64,000 bases of DNA from Paracoccus haematequi (GCF_900631945.1 NZ_UZWE01000019.1:54577-118576); one strand, 5' to 3'; counted from the first letter of the stretch, positions 8,278-18,130 are shown. The notes: generated by a model not told the origin, from the letters alone. Program-made: numbers and translations.

Positions 8278-9105
8278 ATGCCCAACTATAGCAAGCTGGA
8301 ACAGGAACTGCTGACCGCCGAACAGCGCGCCCTGACGGAAAACAGCCGCGGCGCGGCCTTCGGGACGCTGGACGATCCCGGATTGTCCCGGCTGATCGCC
8401 GATCTGGACAAGGCTGTCGGCCAGGCCGGACCCAGGGGCGCGGACGGCCAGGTCGCGGCGGCGGATGTCCTGGCGGCAGCCCTGCGGCGGGCCAAGGCAG
8501 AGCGGCGCAAGCGCGGTCAGGCCGCACAGGGGGGCCAGGGCACTGCGGCGGAAGCTGCCGCCGAGACGCCGAAGCCCGCCGCCCCCAAACCCGCCGCCAA
8601 ACCTGCCGCCAAACCCGCCCGGCGCAAGCCTGCCTCTCCGGCGCGGAAGCCTGCGGGCCGCGAAAAGGCCGAGGTGCGCAAGGCCGACCTGCGCACCGGA
8701 TCGCGCCGCATCGCCAAGGCGAAGCCCGCGACCGCAGCTCTGGCCGAACCGGCGCCGCAGCCCTCTGTCGTCCCCACGGTTGCGCCCGCTCCGGCCAAAT
8801 CGGCCGCCCCTGCCGTGACGAAACCGGCCTTAGCGGACAAGGCAGACGCGGATCGGAAGCACCAGGACAAGGCCGCCCGGAAAGCCGCAAAAGAGGCCGA
8901 GAAGGAGGCCCGCAAGGCGGCCCGCAAGGCGGAAAAGGATGCGGCCAAGGCCGCCCAGAAGGCTGAAAGAAAGGCCGAAAAAGCCGTTGCGAAGGCCGCG
9001 AAGGCCGATCCAGCCAAAACCAAGAAGACCAAGGGGAAGAAGGACAAGCCCAAGAAGGGCAAGGCGGGCAAGTCGCGTGCCGCCGATCCCCTGGACGCCG
9101 CCTGA
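8278..9105 (+). CDS. Lys/Ala-rich protein with histone H1-like tail
   Basis: No enzyme family is recognised in this 275-residue protein. Residues 1-75 form a compact region (MPNYSKLEQELLTAEQ onwards) without obvious motifs. After that the sequence becomes low complexity: Ala/Pro/Lys blocks such as APKPAAKPAAKPARRKP, then from about residue 190 a run of Lys/Ala/Glu repeats (KAAKEAEKEARKAARKAEK) ending in a strongly basic KTKKTKGKKDKPKKGK segment. This resembles bacterial histone H1-like or AlgP-like tails that bind DNA. Such composition also arises in disordered linkers, so DNA binding is an inference. AAGGA at 8266-8270 supports the ATG. The lytic transglycosylase starts 13 bases after the stop. 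Confidence 0.7.
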   Translation: MPNYSKLEQELLTAEQRALTENSRGAAFGTLDDPGLSRLIADLDKAVGQAGPRGADGQVAAADVLAAALRRAKAERRKRGQAAQGGQGTAAEAAAETPKPAAPKPAAKPAAKPARRKPASPARKPAGREKAEVRKADLRTGSRRIAKAKPATAALAEPAPQPSVVPTVAPAPAKSAAPAVTKPALADKADADRKHQDKAARKAAKEAEKEARKAARKAEKDAAKAAQKAERKAEKAVAKAAKADPAKTKKTKGKKDKPKKGKAGKSRAADPLDAA

Positions 9106-9118
9106 TCCCGATCCGGGG

Positions 9119-10072
9119 ATGGGGGGACCGATCGCCCTTTGCCGCCGCGCGGTCGGCCGGATGGGACGGGCCGCAGCCGCCTTGGCAGTGCTGGCCCTGC
9201 CCGCGCAGGCCTTTCCCGCCGTGGACGCCCTGGCCGGACGCCCGCCCGTCCGCCAGTCGGATTCGCTGCGCTGCACCGATGACGGGCGCGACTGCGTGCG
9301 GCTGGACCACTATGCCGCCGATGTCTGCAAGCTGATCGAACGGAACGCGGCGGAGCGCGGGCTGGATCCGAATTTCCTGGCGCGGCTGCTGTGGAAGGAA
9401 AGCCGGTTCGAACCCGGCGCGATCAGCCCCGTGGGCGCGCTTGGCATTGCGCAGTTCATGCCCGGCACGGCCGATCTGTATGACCTGCACGACCCGTTCA
9501 ACCCCGCCCAGGCGATCCACAAATCCGCCTGGTATCTGCGCCACCTGACCGACATGTTCGGCAATATCGGCTTGGCCGCCGTCGCCTATAACGGCGGGGA
9601 AAACCGCGCCGCGCGCTTCATCGGCAAGACCGGCGGCCTGCCCTATGAGACCCAGGATTACGTCGCCTCGATCACCGGATTCGAGGCGCTGCGCTGGCGC
9701 GACAACCCGCCCCCGGCCAGCGACCTGAAGCTGGCCCTGAACCCCGACATGGCCTTCCGCCCCGCCTGCGAGAAATTGGCGGGCGACCGCAAGCTGCGCG
9801 AATTCCTGATCCAGCCCAAGGTCTTTCCTTGGGGCGTGATCGTGGCCAGCCATCCCAGCCAGTCGGGCGCCATCCAACAGGTCGCCCGCCTGAACCGCAG
9901 CCTCCGCCCGATCCTGGGCGACAAGCAGGTGGGCTATGTCAGGAAACGCATCACCGGAATGCCGCGCGCCGTCTATACCGCCCAGATCGGCTGGGACAGC
10001 CGACGCGAGGCCGCGGCGTTCTGCAATCGCTTCAAGCAGTTGGGCGGGCGCTGCATCGTGCTGCGGAATTAA
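9119..10072 (+). CDS. Lytic transglycosylase (SLT domain)
   Basis: This 317-residue exported protein cleaves peptidoglycan glycan strands. A signal peptide (RRAVGRMGRAAAALAVLALPAQA) is followed by an SLT domain: LLWKESRFEPGAISPVGALG (catalytic Glu in KESRF), GIAQFMPGTA and VAYNGGENRA, all standard motifs of this family. The C-terminal 70 residues (YTAQIGWDSRREAAAFCNRF, then GGRCIVLR) look like a SPOR-type fold, which would bind denuded septal glycan. An ATG at 9161 inside the signal sequence is a possible alternative start; ribosome-binding sites are weak for both. It follows the H1-like gene closely and may be co-transcribed. Confidence 0.87.
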   Translation: MGGPIALCRRAVGRMGRAAAALAVLALPAQAFPAVDALAGRPPVRQSDSLRCTDDGRDCVRLDHYAADVCKLIERNAAERGLDPNFLARLLWKESRFEPGAISPVGALGIAQFMPGTADLYDLHDPFNPAQAIHKSAWYLRHLTDMFGNIGLAAVAYNGGENRAARFIGKTGGLPYETQDYVASITGFEALRWRDNPPPASDLKLALNPDMAFRPACEKLAGDRKLREFLIQPKVFPWGVIVASHPSQSGAIQQVARLNRSLRPILGDKQVGYVRKRITGMPRAVYTAQIGWDSRREAAAFCNRFKQLGGRCIVLRN

Positions 10073-10190
10073 GGTCGGCGTGGTCCGGCCCCAAGGCCAC
10101 TACCCTATCGTTTCTTGGACATTCGGCAGACGGTTTATCTCCTCGGGCGACAGATAGCTGTCGTCTGAGTCTTGCCAGAGGCAGCAACGC

Positions 10191-10574
10191 TTATCTTACA
10201 GTGACGGTCACGCAGCCGGACAAGGTTTTGCCACGCACCTCTGGCGTCGTGTTCCGAATGCAGAACTTGTCCTGCCCTGCAAAGCCTGCGGACGGCATAT
10301 AGACGATCCCTTGCGGCGAAACGCCGATTTTCCCATTCGCAGGGGCGCGGGTAAGCGCAAGTTCGGTCGCAAAGGTTCGGGTACCGTTCGCATCGTCGAT
10401 AAAGGCAGGATAGTCGATGACGCAAGACGACTCGCCCATACGCATTTCGAATTGACCGTTCCCCTTTCCGCTTGCCCAGCCGCGACCCAATCCGCCATTA
10501 CAATCCGCATAAGCGGCGGGGGCCAAGACAAGAACCAGGGGAACGATTAAGGCAGATAACCTGGACATGCGCAT
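10191..10574 (-). CDS. Small secreted protein with Ig-like beta-sandwich motif
   Basis: This 127-residue protein has a clear signal peptide (cleavage after APAAYA) and four cysteines in the mature part, so it probably has disulfides. The C-terminal half carries P-x-NGKIG-VSPQGIVYMPSAGF and GQDKF, the framing of bacterial Ig-like (tandem-95 type) domains, Y-x-P-x-x-GF-x-G-x-D-x-F. GGAG seven bases before the ATG supports the start. Its base composition and its 108-base upstream region (10575-10682) are visibly AT-richer than the neighbours. It is convergent with the transglycosylase. Partner and role are unknown. Confidence 0.7.
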   Translation of the reverse strand: MRMSRLSALIVPLVLVLAPAAYADCNGGLGRGWASGKGNGQFEMRMGESSCVIDYPAFIDDANGTRTFATELALTRAPANGKIGVSPQGIVYMPSAGFAGQDKFCIRNTTPEVRGKTLSGCVTVTVR

Positions 10575-10682
10575 CTTAATCTCCGAACCAATTAACAGCG
10601 CAATCAGACATGATTCGCATTACTAGATTATCACTATTTTAATTGATCCTATAGTTTGCATGAATACTGCAAGCGCCCCAAT

Positions 10683-12884
10683 TCACAAAAAACTCTGCGG
10701 ATCAATGTCCACCGACAGCCGCAAATTCGCGGGCGGCTTGTGCGGGGCCAGCCATGCGGCGATGGCGGCCTGCACCGGGGCCTGCCGGGGGGCGTGGACC
10801 AGCATCCGCATCCGGTGGCGACCCCGGATCCGCGCGATGGGCGCGGGCGCCGGTCCCCACAGTTGCGCGCCCGCCTCGTCCAGCGGCGCGGCATGGGCGG
10901 CCAGGTGGCGGGCGAAGTCGCTGACCACGCCCAGGTCGGGATGGGACAGGATGATCCCCGCCAGACGGCCGAACGGGGGCATTCCGGTGGCCTGGCGCCC
11001 GGCGGCCTCGGCGTTCCAGAAGGCTTCGTCCTCGCCCGACAGGATCGCGCGGATCACCGGATGGTCGGGCTGGTGGGTTTGCAGCAGCGCCACGCCCGGC
11101 GCCGCGCCCGACACCCGCCCGGCCCGGCCCGCGACCTGGCGCATCAACTGAAAGCTGCGTTCCGCCGCGCGCAGGTCGGCGCCTTGCAGGCCCAGGTCGG
11201 CGTCGACCACGCCCACCAGCGTCAGGCGCGGGAAGTTGTGGCCCTTGGCGACGATCTGCGTGCCGATGATGATCTGCGTGTCGCCATTCGCGATCTCGGC
11301 GATGGTGTCCTTCAGCGCGCGGGCGGACTGGAACAGGTCCGACGACAGCACCGTGGCTTTGGCATCGGGGAACCGGGCCGCGACCTCCTCGGCGATGCGT
11401 TCGACGCCGGGGCCGATAGGGGCCAGCTTGCCCTCGACCTTGCAGGACGGGCAGGCGGTCGGGATGGGCCGGGTTTCGCCGCATTGGTGGCAGACCAGGC
11501 GGTTCTGGAAGCGGTGTTCCACCATCCGCGCGTCGCATTGGTGGCAGGCGATCTGTTCGCCGCAGGCCCGGCAGACCGTCACCGGGGCGAAGCCGCGCCG
11601 GTTGAGGAACAGCAGCGACTGTTCGCCGCGCGCGATCCGCGATTCGACCGCACCCGCCAGCGTGGGCGAGATCCAGCGCCCCGAGGCCATCTCCTCGGCT
11701 CGCAGGTCGATGGCGGCCATGTCGGGCAGTTCGGCGGCGCCATAGCGCGACCGCAGATCCAGCCGCCGGTATTTGCCGCTGGCCGCGTTCACCCAGCTTT
11801 CCAGGCTGGGCGTGGCGGATGCGAGCACCACCTGCGCCCCGTTGATCGAGGCCCGCAGCACCGCCATGTCGCGGGCGCTGTAATAGACGACATCCTCTTG
11901 TTTATAGCTGGAATCGTGTTCCTCATCCACGACGATCAGGCCCAGGTCGCGGAAGGGCAGGAACAGCGCTGATCTTGCGCCGACGACCAGACCGACCTCT
12001 CCGCGACCGGCCATGTGCCACAAGCGGCGACGTTCGGTGCGGGTGATGCCGCTGTGCCATTCGCCGGGACGGGCGCCGAAGCGGGCCTCGACCCGGTCCA
12101 GAAACTCGGCCGACAGGGCGATTTCGGGCAGCAGGACCAACGCCTGACGGCCCGCGCGCAGGCATTCGGCGACGGCTTCCAGATAGACCTCGGTCTTGCC
12201 CGACCCGGTGACGCCGCGCAGCAAAGTGGTGCCGTAACCGCCCGAGCAAAGGGCGGCGCGCAAGGCGTCCGCCGCCGCCTTCTGGTCAGCGTCCAGCGGC
12301 TTGCCGGGACGCGCCGGATCAAGACGCGGATAGGGCAGATCGCGCGGCGCCTGAATCTCGGCCAGGGTGCCCGCCGCGACCAGGCCCTTGACCACCGCCG
12401 TGCCGACCCCGGCCAGGTGCGCCAGTTCCGACGCTGCAAAGCTTGCGCCGCCGTGGTCGGCCACGACCTGCATCACGCGCTCGCGCGCCTCGGTCATGCG
12501 CGACGGCGCGGCGCCGCCCGGCACGATTACGCGGCGCGCGGCGGGCGGCTGGTCCAGATCCGGCGCGCGGGTCGCCATGCGCAGCATCAGCGGCAGCGGC
12601 GTCAGCGTGTATTCGGCGGCGCGGGCCAGAAATTCCAGGAACCGCGCATCGAAGGGATCGGCATCCAGCACCCGCGCGACCGGGCGCAGCTTGGCGAGGT
12701 CGAAATCGCCCGTCCCCGGCCCCATCACCAGGCCCAGCACCCGGCGCGGCCCCAGCGGCACCAGGACCAACTGCCCCTGCGCCACCCCGCCTTCGGGCGC
12801 CAGGTAATCCAATACGCCCACGGGTTCGACCGTCAGGACGGCGATGCGGTCGCGCGCGGCGAAAAAGGCGTGGGGGCTTTTCAT
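10683..12884 (-). CDS. priA: Primosomal protein N', replication restart helicase
   Basis: This 733-residue 3'-5' DNA helicase reloads the replisome at stalled forks. Walker A is in RGVTGSGKTEVYLEAV and Walker B in IVVDEEHDSSYK. The zinc-binding insert is complete, with paired cysteines in CRACGEQIACHQCDAR and then CHQCGETRPIPTACPSC. Further helicase motifs are IIGTQIVAKGHNFP and RQVAGRAGR. The ATG at 12884 begins MKSPHAFFAARDRI; the upstream in-frame extension would run back to 12962 into the intergenic palindrome and the promoter region of the next gene. priA is divergent from the transaldolase gene, with 107 bases between them. Confidence 0.95.
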   Translation of the reverse strand: MKSPHAFFAARDRIAVLTVEPVGVLDYLAPEGGVAQGQLVLVPLGPRRVLGLVMGPGTGDFDLAKLRPVARVLDADPFDARFLEFLARAAEYTLTPLPLMLRMATRAPDLDQPPAARRVIVPGGAAPSRMTEARERVMQVVADHGGASFAASELAHLAGVGTAVVKGLVAAGTLAEIQAPRDLPYPRLDPARPGKPLDADQKAAADALRAALCSGGYGTTLLRGVTGSGKTEVYLEAVAECLRAGRQALVLLPEIALSAEFLDRVEARFGARPGEWHSGITRTERRRLWHMAGRGEVGLVVGARSALFLPFRDLGLIVVDEEHDSSYKQEDVVYYSARDMAVLRASINGAQVVLASATPSLESWVNAASGKYRRLDLRSRYGAAELPDMAAIDLRAEEMASGRWISPTLAGAVESRIARGEQSLLFLNRRGFAPVTVCRACGEQIACHQCDARMVEHRFQNRLVCHQCGETRPIPTACPSCKVEGKLAPIGPGVERIAEEVAARFPDAKATVLSSDLFQSARALKDTIAEIANGDTQIIIGTQIVAKGHNFPRLTLVGVVDADLGLQGADLRAAERSFQLMRQVAGRAGRVSGAAPGVALLQTHQPDHPVIRAILSGEDEAFWNAEAAGRQATGMPPFGRLAGIILSHPDLGVVSDFARHLAAHAAPLDEAGAQLWGPAPAPIARIRGRHRMRMLVHAPRQAPVQAAIAAWLAPHKPPANLRLSVDIDPQSFL

Positions 12885-12893
12885 CGCCCTGAT

Positions 12894-12952
12894 AAAACCC
12901 CGCCCCGCGCCCGTTGCAAGCCCGCCCTGCCCCTTTCGGCGGGCGGGGTTTT
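12894..12952. repeat. Inverted repeat between priA and fsa/tal
   Basis: AAAACCCCGCCC (12894-12905) is exactly complementary to GGGCGGGGTTTT (12941-12952), 35 bases apart. A smaller stem GCCCGCC/GGCGGGC lies partly inside the same stretch. Each arm ends in a T-tract when read outward, so it looks like a terminator although the two flanking genes are divergent. Confidence 0.6.
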
Positions 12953-12991
12953 GCGCTATCACCCCCGCGAACCGCCTTGGGGAGCCTGACC

Positions 12992-13648
12992 ATGAAATTC
13001 TTCCTTGATACCGCCGATGTGGATGCCATCCGCGAACTGAACGACCTGGGCATGGTCGACGGCGTGACCACCAACCCGTCGCTGATCCTGAAAGCCGGCC
13101 GCAACATCGAGGAGGTGACGGCCGAGATCTGCGCCCTGGTCGACGGCCCCGTCAGCGCCGAGGTCGTCGCCGACAAAGCCGAGGACATGATCCGCGAGGG
13201 CCGCCACCTGGCGAAGATCGCCAAGAACATCGCCATCAAGGTGCCGCTGACCTGGGACGGGCTGAAGGCCTGCCGGACCTTCGCCGACGAAGGCCACATG
13301 GTCAACGTGACGCTGTGCTTCACCGCCGCCCAGGCGATCCTGGCCGCCAAGGCGGGCGCCACCTTCATCAGCCCCTTCGTCGGGCGGCTGGACGATATCG
13401 GTCTGGACGGCGTGGATCTGATCGCCGACATCCGCGAGATCTATGACAACTATGGGTACGAGACCCAGATCCTCGCGGCCTCGATCCGGTCGGTGAACCA
13501 CATCGTCGAGGTAGGCAAGATCGGCGCCGACGTGATCACCGCGCCCCCCGCCGTCATCAAGTCGATGGCAAAGCATGTCTTGACGGACAAGGGGCTTGAG
13601 CAGTTCACTGCCGACTGGGCCAAGACCGGTCAGAAGATCGGCGGATAA
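12992..13648 (+). CDS. tal: Transaldolase / fructose-6-phosphate aldolase (small type)
   Basis: This 218-residue protein is the size of the short transaldolase family that includes FSA, not the 320-residue classical enzymes. [31 protein letters not shown] and the Schiff-base lysine in [13 protein letters not shown] are visible, and [13 protein letters not shown] follows. Transaldolases move dihydroxyacetone units between sugar phosphates in the non-oxidative pentose phosphate pathway; FSA cleaves fructose-6-phosphate. The sequence does not settle which activity dominates. GGGGAG upstream of 12992 supports the ATG. Confidence 0.9.
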   Translation: MKFFLDTADVDAIRELNDLGMVDGVTTNPSLILKAGRNIEEVTAEICALVDGPVSAEVVADKAEDMIREGRHLAKIAKNIAIKVPLTWDGLKACRTFADEGHMVNVTLCFTAAQAILAAKAGATFISPFVGRLDDIGLDGVDLIADIREIYDNYGYETQILAASIRSVNHIVEVGKIGADVITAPPAVIKSMAKHVLTDKGLEQFTADWAKTGQKIGG

Positions 13649-13679
13649 CGCACGGAAACAGGTATAAGGCGGGACAGGC

Positions 13680-14371
13680 ATGACGGCGGAACAGCAGGCG
13701 GTTCTGGATTCGGAAACGCGCGACAGGCTTCTGGCCGATCCCGGCGTCATCCTGGCCGACCGCGACCTGATGCGGGCGCTTGTCGCCGCCCGCGAGGCCG
13801 AGGTCGGCGACAATGTCATCGACATCCGCGGCCGCGCGATGGAGGTGCTGGAATCGCGCCTCGACCGGCTGGAAAGCCAGCATGAAAGCGTGATCGCCGC
13901 CGCCTATGACAACCAGTCGGGCACTGCGGTCGTCCACCGGGCGGTGATCGGGCTGCTGGAATCGGCCGATCTGGCCGAACTGGTGGACAGCCTGCAATCC
14001 GACATCGCCCCCCTGCTGCGGATTGAAACCCTGCGGCTGGTGGTCGAACCCGCCCCCGCCATCCCCGGCCTGCCCGAGGATGCCGTGACCGTCCCCGACG
14101 GCGCCATCGGCAGGATCATCGCCGCCGGACGGCGCACGCCGCGCGGCGACGACATCGTGCTGCGCCCTGCCTCGCCCATCACCCAGCCGCTGCACGGCCG
14201 CCAGGTCGCGTCCGAGGCGATGCTGCCCATCGACCTGGGCGCCCGGCGCCCGCGCGCCATGCTGCTGATGGGCAGCGGCGACGCGTCCCGCTTCATGCCC
14301 GCCCACGGCACCGACCTGCTGCGCTTCTTCGCCCAGGTGTTCCGGCTGGTGCTGCTGTCGCGGCTGCGCGG

Positions 14372-14375
<4 letters not shown>
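13680..14375 (+). CDS. DUF484 family protein
   Basis: This 231-residue cytoplasmic protein matches DUF484, a GAF-like domain family commonly encoded just before xerC in Proteobacteria. Early residues include LLADPGVILADRDLMRAL, a long helix with NVIDIRGRAMEVLESRLDRL follows, and the rest is a GAF-like region ending FAQVFRLVLLSRLRG. Its stop overlaps the xerC start as ATGA, so the two are translationally coupled. The family has no established biochemical function; the link with XerC suggests a part in chromosome or cell-division control. Confidence 0.85.
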
Positions 14376-15301
<926 letters not shown>

Positions 15302-15364
15302 CGCCTCTGGACGGGAACCCGGCGATGGCACAGGATCGCCGCGTCACCCCGTCCCGAGATTTTC

Positions 15365-16147
15365 ATGACCCCAGATCGCAGACAGTTCCTCAGCAGCGCC
15401 CTCGCGCTTGCGGCCCTTGCCGGTCCCGGCGCAGCAGAATCCGCGCGCGTCGATTACATCCCCTATCCGCGCGAGGCGCCCCGCGCAGGGGCCAACCCCG
15501 CCTATGATGAACCCGCGACCATCGGCGAGACGCTGACCGTCGACCATGCCGGTCAGGAACGGCGGGTTCACCTCTATGTGCCGCAGGGCGGCGACGGGCC
15601 GCGCCGGTCGATGCTGCTGCTGCACGGGGCGCAGCGGACCGGGCGGTCGATGCTGGACATGTGGCAGGCGGCGGCGGATCGCAGCGGCGTGGTGCTGATC
15701 GCCCCCGACGCGCTGGCCCAGGGCTGGTCGCCCGATGCCGATCCGCCCGACCTGCTGGTCGCCGCGCTGAACGCCGCCGCAGCGCGGGTGCCGCTGGCCC
15801 CGGACGGGGTCGCGATGTTCGGCCATTCCTCGGGCGGGATGCTGGCGCAGCTTTACGCCAACCAGGTCCAAGGACCGTGGCGCGCCGTCGCAACCCACGG
15901 CGCGGCGCTGCCCGCCGATGCGATCCGGTCGCCCGCCGTCTCTCCGGTTCCGATGCGGCTCTACATCGGCGCGGGCGACCACCTGTTTCCGCCCCGCCAG
16001 GCGCGCGTGACGACGGATGCCCTGGCGGCGGCGGGCCATCCCGCCCAGATGATCGGGATCGCCGGGCATACGCATTGGTATTACGCCCTGGGGCCCTGGC
16101 TGGCCGAAGATTGCCAGGCCTGGCTGTCGGATCACGGCCTGGGCTGA
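15365..16147 (+). CDS. Exported alpha/beta-hydrolase, PHB depolymerase-like esterase
   Basis: This 260-residue protein begins with a short Tat-like signal (DRRQFLSSALALAALAG). The mature part has RSMLLLHGAQRTGRSML, the nucleophile elbow MFGHSSGGMLAQLYA, a late Asp and the His in IAGHTHWYYALGPW, a full Ser-Asp-His set. This matches the LpqC/PHB-depolymerase-like esterase group (feruloyl or polyhydroxyalkanoate esterases). The true substrate is not evident. It lies 63 bases after xerC and 62 before msrA. Confidence 0.78.
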   Translation: MTPDRRQFLSSALALAALAGPGAAESARVDYIPYPREAPRAGANPAYDEPATIGETLTVDHAGQERRVHLYVPQGGDGPRRSMLLLHGAQRTGRSMLDMWQAAADRSGVVLIAPDALAQGWSPDADPPDLLVAALNAAAARVPLAPDGVAMFGHSSGGMLAQLYANQVQGPWRAVATHGAALPADAIRSPAVSPVPMRLYIGAGDHLFPPRQARVTTDALAAAGHPAQMIGIAGHTHWYYALGPWLAEDCQAWLSDHGLG

Positions 16148-16209
16148 CAGGCAGCAGAACCCCGCCGCCCGTTTCCGCGTTTAGCGCGCAGGATCAGAAG
16201 GATGTCACG

Positions 16210-16785
16210 ATGACCACACATGCGATCTTCAACCGGCCGATGGACGCGCCGATCCCGCCGGGCTTTGACCAGGCGATCTTCGGCATGGGCTGCTATTGGG
16301 GCCCCGAGCGGCTGTTCTGGAAACAGAACGGGGTCTGGCTGACCCAGGTGGGCTTCGCCGGCGGCACGACCGAGAACCCGACCTATGAGCAGGTCAAGTC
16401 CGGCACCACCGGCCATGCCGAGGTCGTGCGCGTGATCTATGACAGCTCGAAGATCAGCTATGATCACCTGCTGCAACTGTTCTGGGAAAACCACGACCCG
16501 ACCCAGGGCGACCGCCAGGGCAACGACGTGGGCGACCAGTACCGCAGCCTGATCATGGTCTTTACCGACAGCCAGCGCGCGGCGGCCGAGGCGTCGAAGA
16601 TCGACTATGACAACCGCCTGGCCGTGGCGGGTTTCGGCAAGATCACCACCCGGATCGTCGGCCCCGCCCCCTTCTGGCCCGCCCATGACGCGCATCAGCA
16701 GTATCTGGAAAAGAACCCCGACGGTTATTGCGGCCTGAAGGGCACCGGAGTAGAGGCGAGCCTGCCCAACCCGGATCCGATCTGA
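16210..16785 (+). CDS. msrA: Peptide methionine sulfoxide reductase MsrA
   Basis: This 191-residue protein repairs oxidised methionine (S-epimer). The active-site motif reads GMGCYWGPERLFW, with the catalytic Cys as in GCFWG. VGFAGGTTENPTYEQVKSG and TTGHAEVVRV are further signatures, and a C-terminal Cys (DGYCGL) may be the recycling residue. The start at 16210 gives MTTHAIFNRPMD; upstream the frame is shadow of the esterase. Its stop overlaps the prmA start (TGATG). Confidence 0.94.
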   Translation: MTTHAIFNRPMDAPIPPGFDQAIFGMGCYWGPERLFWKQNGVWLTQVGFAGGTTENPTYEQVKSGTTGHAEVVRVIYDSSKISYDHLLQLFWENHDPTQGDRQGNDVGDQYRSLIMVFTDSQRAAAEASKIDYDNRLAVAGFGKITTRIVGPAPFWPAHDAHQQYLEKNPDGYCGLKGTGVEASLPNPDPI

Positions 16786-17657
16786 TGACCACTTTTACCG
16801 CGCTGACCCATGTCCAGGGCCGCCAGGCCGCCGAAGCCCTGGCCGAGGCTTGCGAGGATCTGGATCCCGAACCCGTCGGCACCGGCGTCTTCGAGATCGA
16901 GGACGGCTCGGACCGCTGGGAAGTCGGCGTCTATTTCACCGAACGCCCCGACGAGATCGCGCTTGCGCTGCTGGCGGCGGTCCACGGCGCCAACCCCTTC
17001 GCCGTGTCCGAACTGCCCGAGGTGGACTGGGTGGCCCATGTGCGGCGCGAACTGACCCCGGTGCGCGCGGGGCGGTTCTTCGTCCATGGCAGCCACGACG
17101 CCGACAAGGTGCCCGAAGGCGTCGAGGCCCTGTGGATCGAGGCCGCGATGGCCTTCGGCACCGGCCATCACGACACCACCAAGGGCTGCCTCGAGGCCCT
17201 GGACCGTCTGGCCGTGCAGGGGTTCCAGCCGCATCGCATCGTCGATATCGGCTGCGGCACCGCCGTCCTGGCGATGGCCGCCGCTCGGTTGTGGCCGGTC
17301 ACGGTTCTGGCCAGCGACATCGACGCGGTGGCGGTCGATACGGCGGCCGCCAATGTCATCGCCAACGGCTTGGACGGGCGGGTGATCTGCCTTGAAGCCG
17401 CGGGCTTCGGCCATCAGATGCTCGAGGACAACGCGCCCTACGACCTGGTTCTGGCCAATATCCTGAAGCAGCCGCTGATCGATCTGGCCCCGCAGATGGT
17501 CCAGATGGTCGCGCCGAACGGGCAGATCATCCTGTCTGGCATCCTGACCACCCAGGCAGACGAGGTGGCCGAGGTCTATGGCGCGCAAGGCTTTTCCCTG
17601 GACCGGCGCGACGACCTGGGCGACTGGTCGGCGCTGACGCTGGCGCGGCGATCCTGA
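16785..17657 (+). CDS. prmA: Ribosomal protein L11 methyltransferase
   Basis: This 290-residue class I SAM methyltransferase trimethylates ribosomal protein L11. The N-terminal domain (about residues 1-100) is of the L11-binding type, and the junction MAFGTGHHDTTKGCLEAL is diagnostic for PrmA. SAM motif I is VDIGCGTAVLAMAAARLW and motif IV is LVLANILKQPLIDL (Asn in place of the usual PPY-type residues, as in PrmA). It is translationally coupled to msrA. The cold-shock gene downstream has its own promoter, which begins just after the prmA stop. Confidence 0.93.
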   Translation: MTTFTALTHVQGRQAAEALAEACEDLDPEPVGTGVFEIEDGSDRWEVGVYFTERPDEIALALLAAVHGANPFAVSELPEVDWVAHVRRELTPVRAGRFFVHGSHDADKVPEGVEALWIEAAMAFGTGHHDTTKGCLEALDRLAVQGFQPHRIVDIGCGTAVLAMAAARLWPVTVLASDIDAVAVDTAAANVIANGLDGRVICLEAAGFGHQMLEDNAPYDLVLANILKQPLIDLAPQMVQMVAPNGQIILSGILTTQADEVAEVYGAQGFSLDRRDDLGDWSALTLARRS

Positions 17658-17672
17658 CCGCCCTGGGCGGGC

Positions 17673-17701
17673 TTGAAAAACCGGCGGCAATCGGCTATGT
17701 A
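17673..17701 (+). promoter_or_regulatory. Sigma-70-like promoter of the cold-shock gene
   Basis: TTGAAA (17673-17678) and TATGTA (17696-17701) are separated by 17 bases, a good housekeeping-type promoter. Transcription would start near 17708, leaving a 5' leader of about 113 bases before the csp ATG. Long leaders that refold with temperature are typical for csp mRNAs. Confidence 0.65.
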
Positions 17702-17820
17702 ACGGTGGCTGATGTTCTTCCTACGACCTTCTGTCTGCTTCACGGCTTCAGATGTTCTTGCGACGACTGGGCCGCGCCACCGCAATCTCGCGGGTGGCAT
17801 ACATGACAGGAGATATCACG

Positions 17821-18027
17821 ATGGCCAATGGCACCGTGAAATGGTTCAACGCCACCAAAGGCTTCGGCTTCATCCAGCCGGAACATGGCACGAAAGACGT
17901 GTTTCTGCACATTTCCGCAGTGGAGCGCGCCGGCCTTCAGCAGATCAAGGACGGCCAGGCCGTGACCTTCGACGTGGAACGTGGCCGCGACGGCCGCGAA
18001 TCGGCGACGAACCTGGCACTGGCCTAA
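17821..18027 (+). CDS. Cold-shock domain protein (CspA family)
   Basis: This 68-residue single cold-shock domain binds single-stranded RNA/DNA and melts mRNA structure. RNP1 is KGFGFIQPEHG and RNP2 is DVFLHISAVERAGL. AGGAG nine bases before the ATG at 17821 supports this start; an upstream in-frame ATG at 17752 would add a non-conserved 23-residue leader and is not favoured. Promoter at 17673-17701, long leader and a following hairpin indicate a monocistronic gene. Confidence 0.93.
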   Translation: MANGTVKWFNATKGFGFIQPEHGTKDVFLHISAVERAGLQQIKDGQAVTFDVERGRDGRESATNLALA

Positions 18028-18049
18028 GTCGCCTCTGCACTGAAAAATC

Positions 18050-18075
18050 GGGCGGCAGCATTGGCTGCCTCCCTT
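18050..18075 (+). terminator. Hairpin after the cold-shock gene
   Basis: A ten-position stem with one mismatch, GGGCGGCAGC (18050-18059) against GCTGCCTCCC (18064-18073) with loop ATTG. Only TT follows, so the U-tract is poor, but position 22 bases after the stop fits a terminator. Confidence 0.55.
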
Positions 18076-18130
18076 CCCGATCACCGGACGCTGCGGCGCG
18101 GGATCGGATGAATTCCATGAAAGATCCGTT

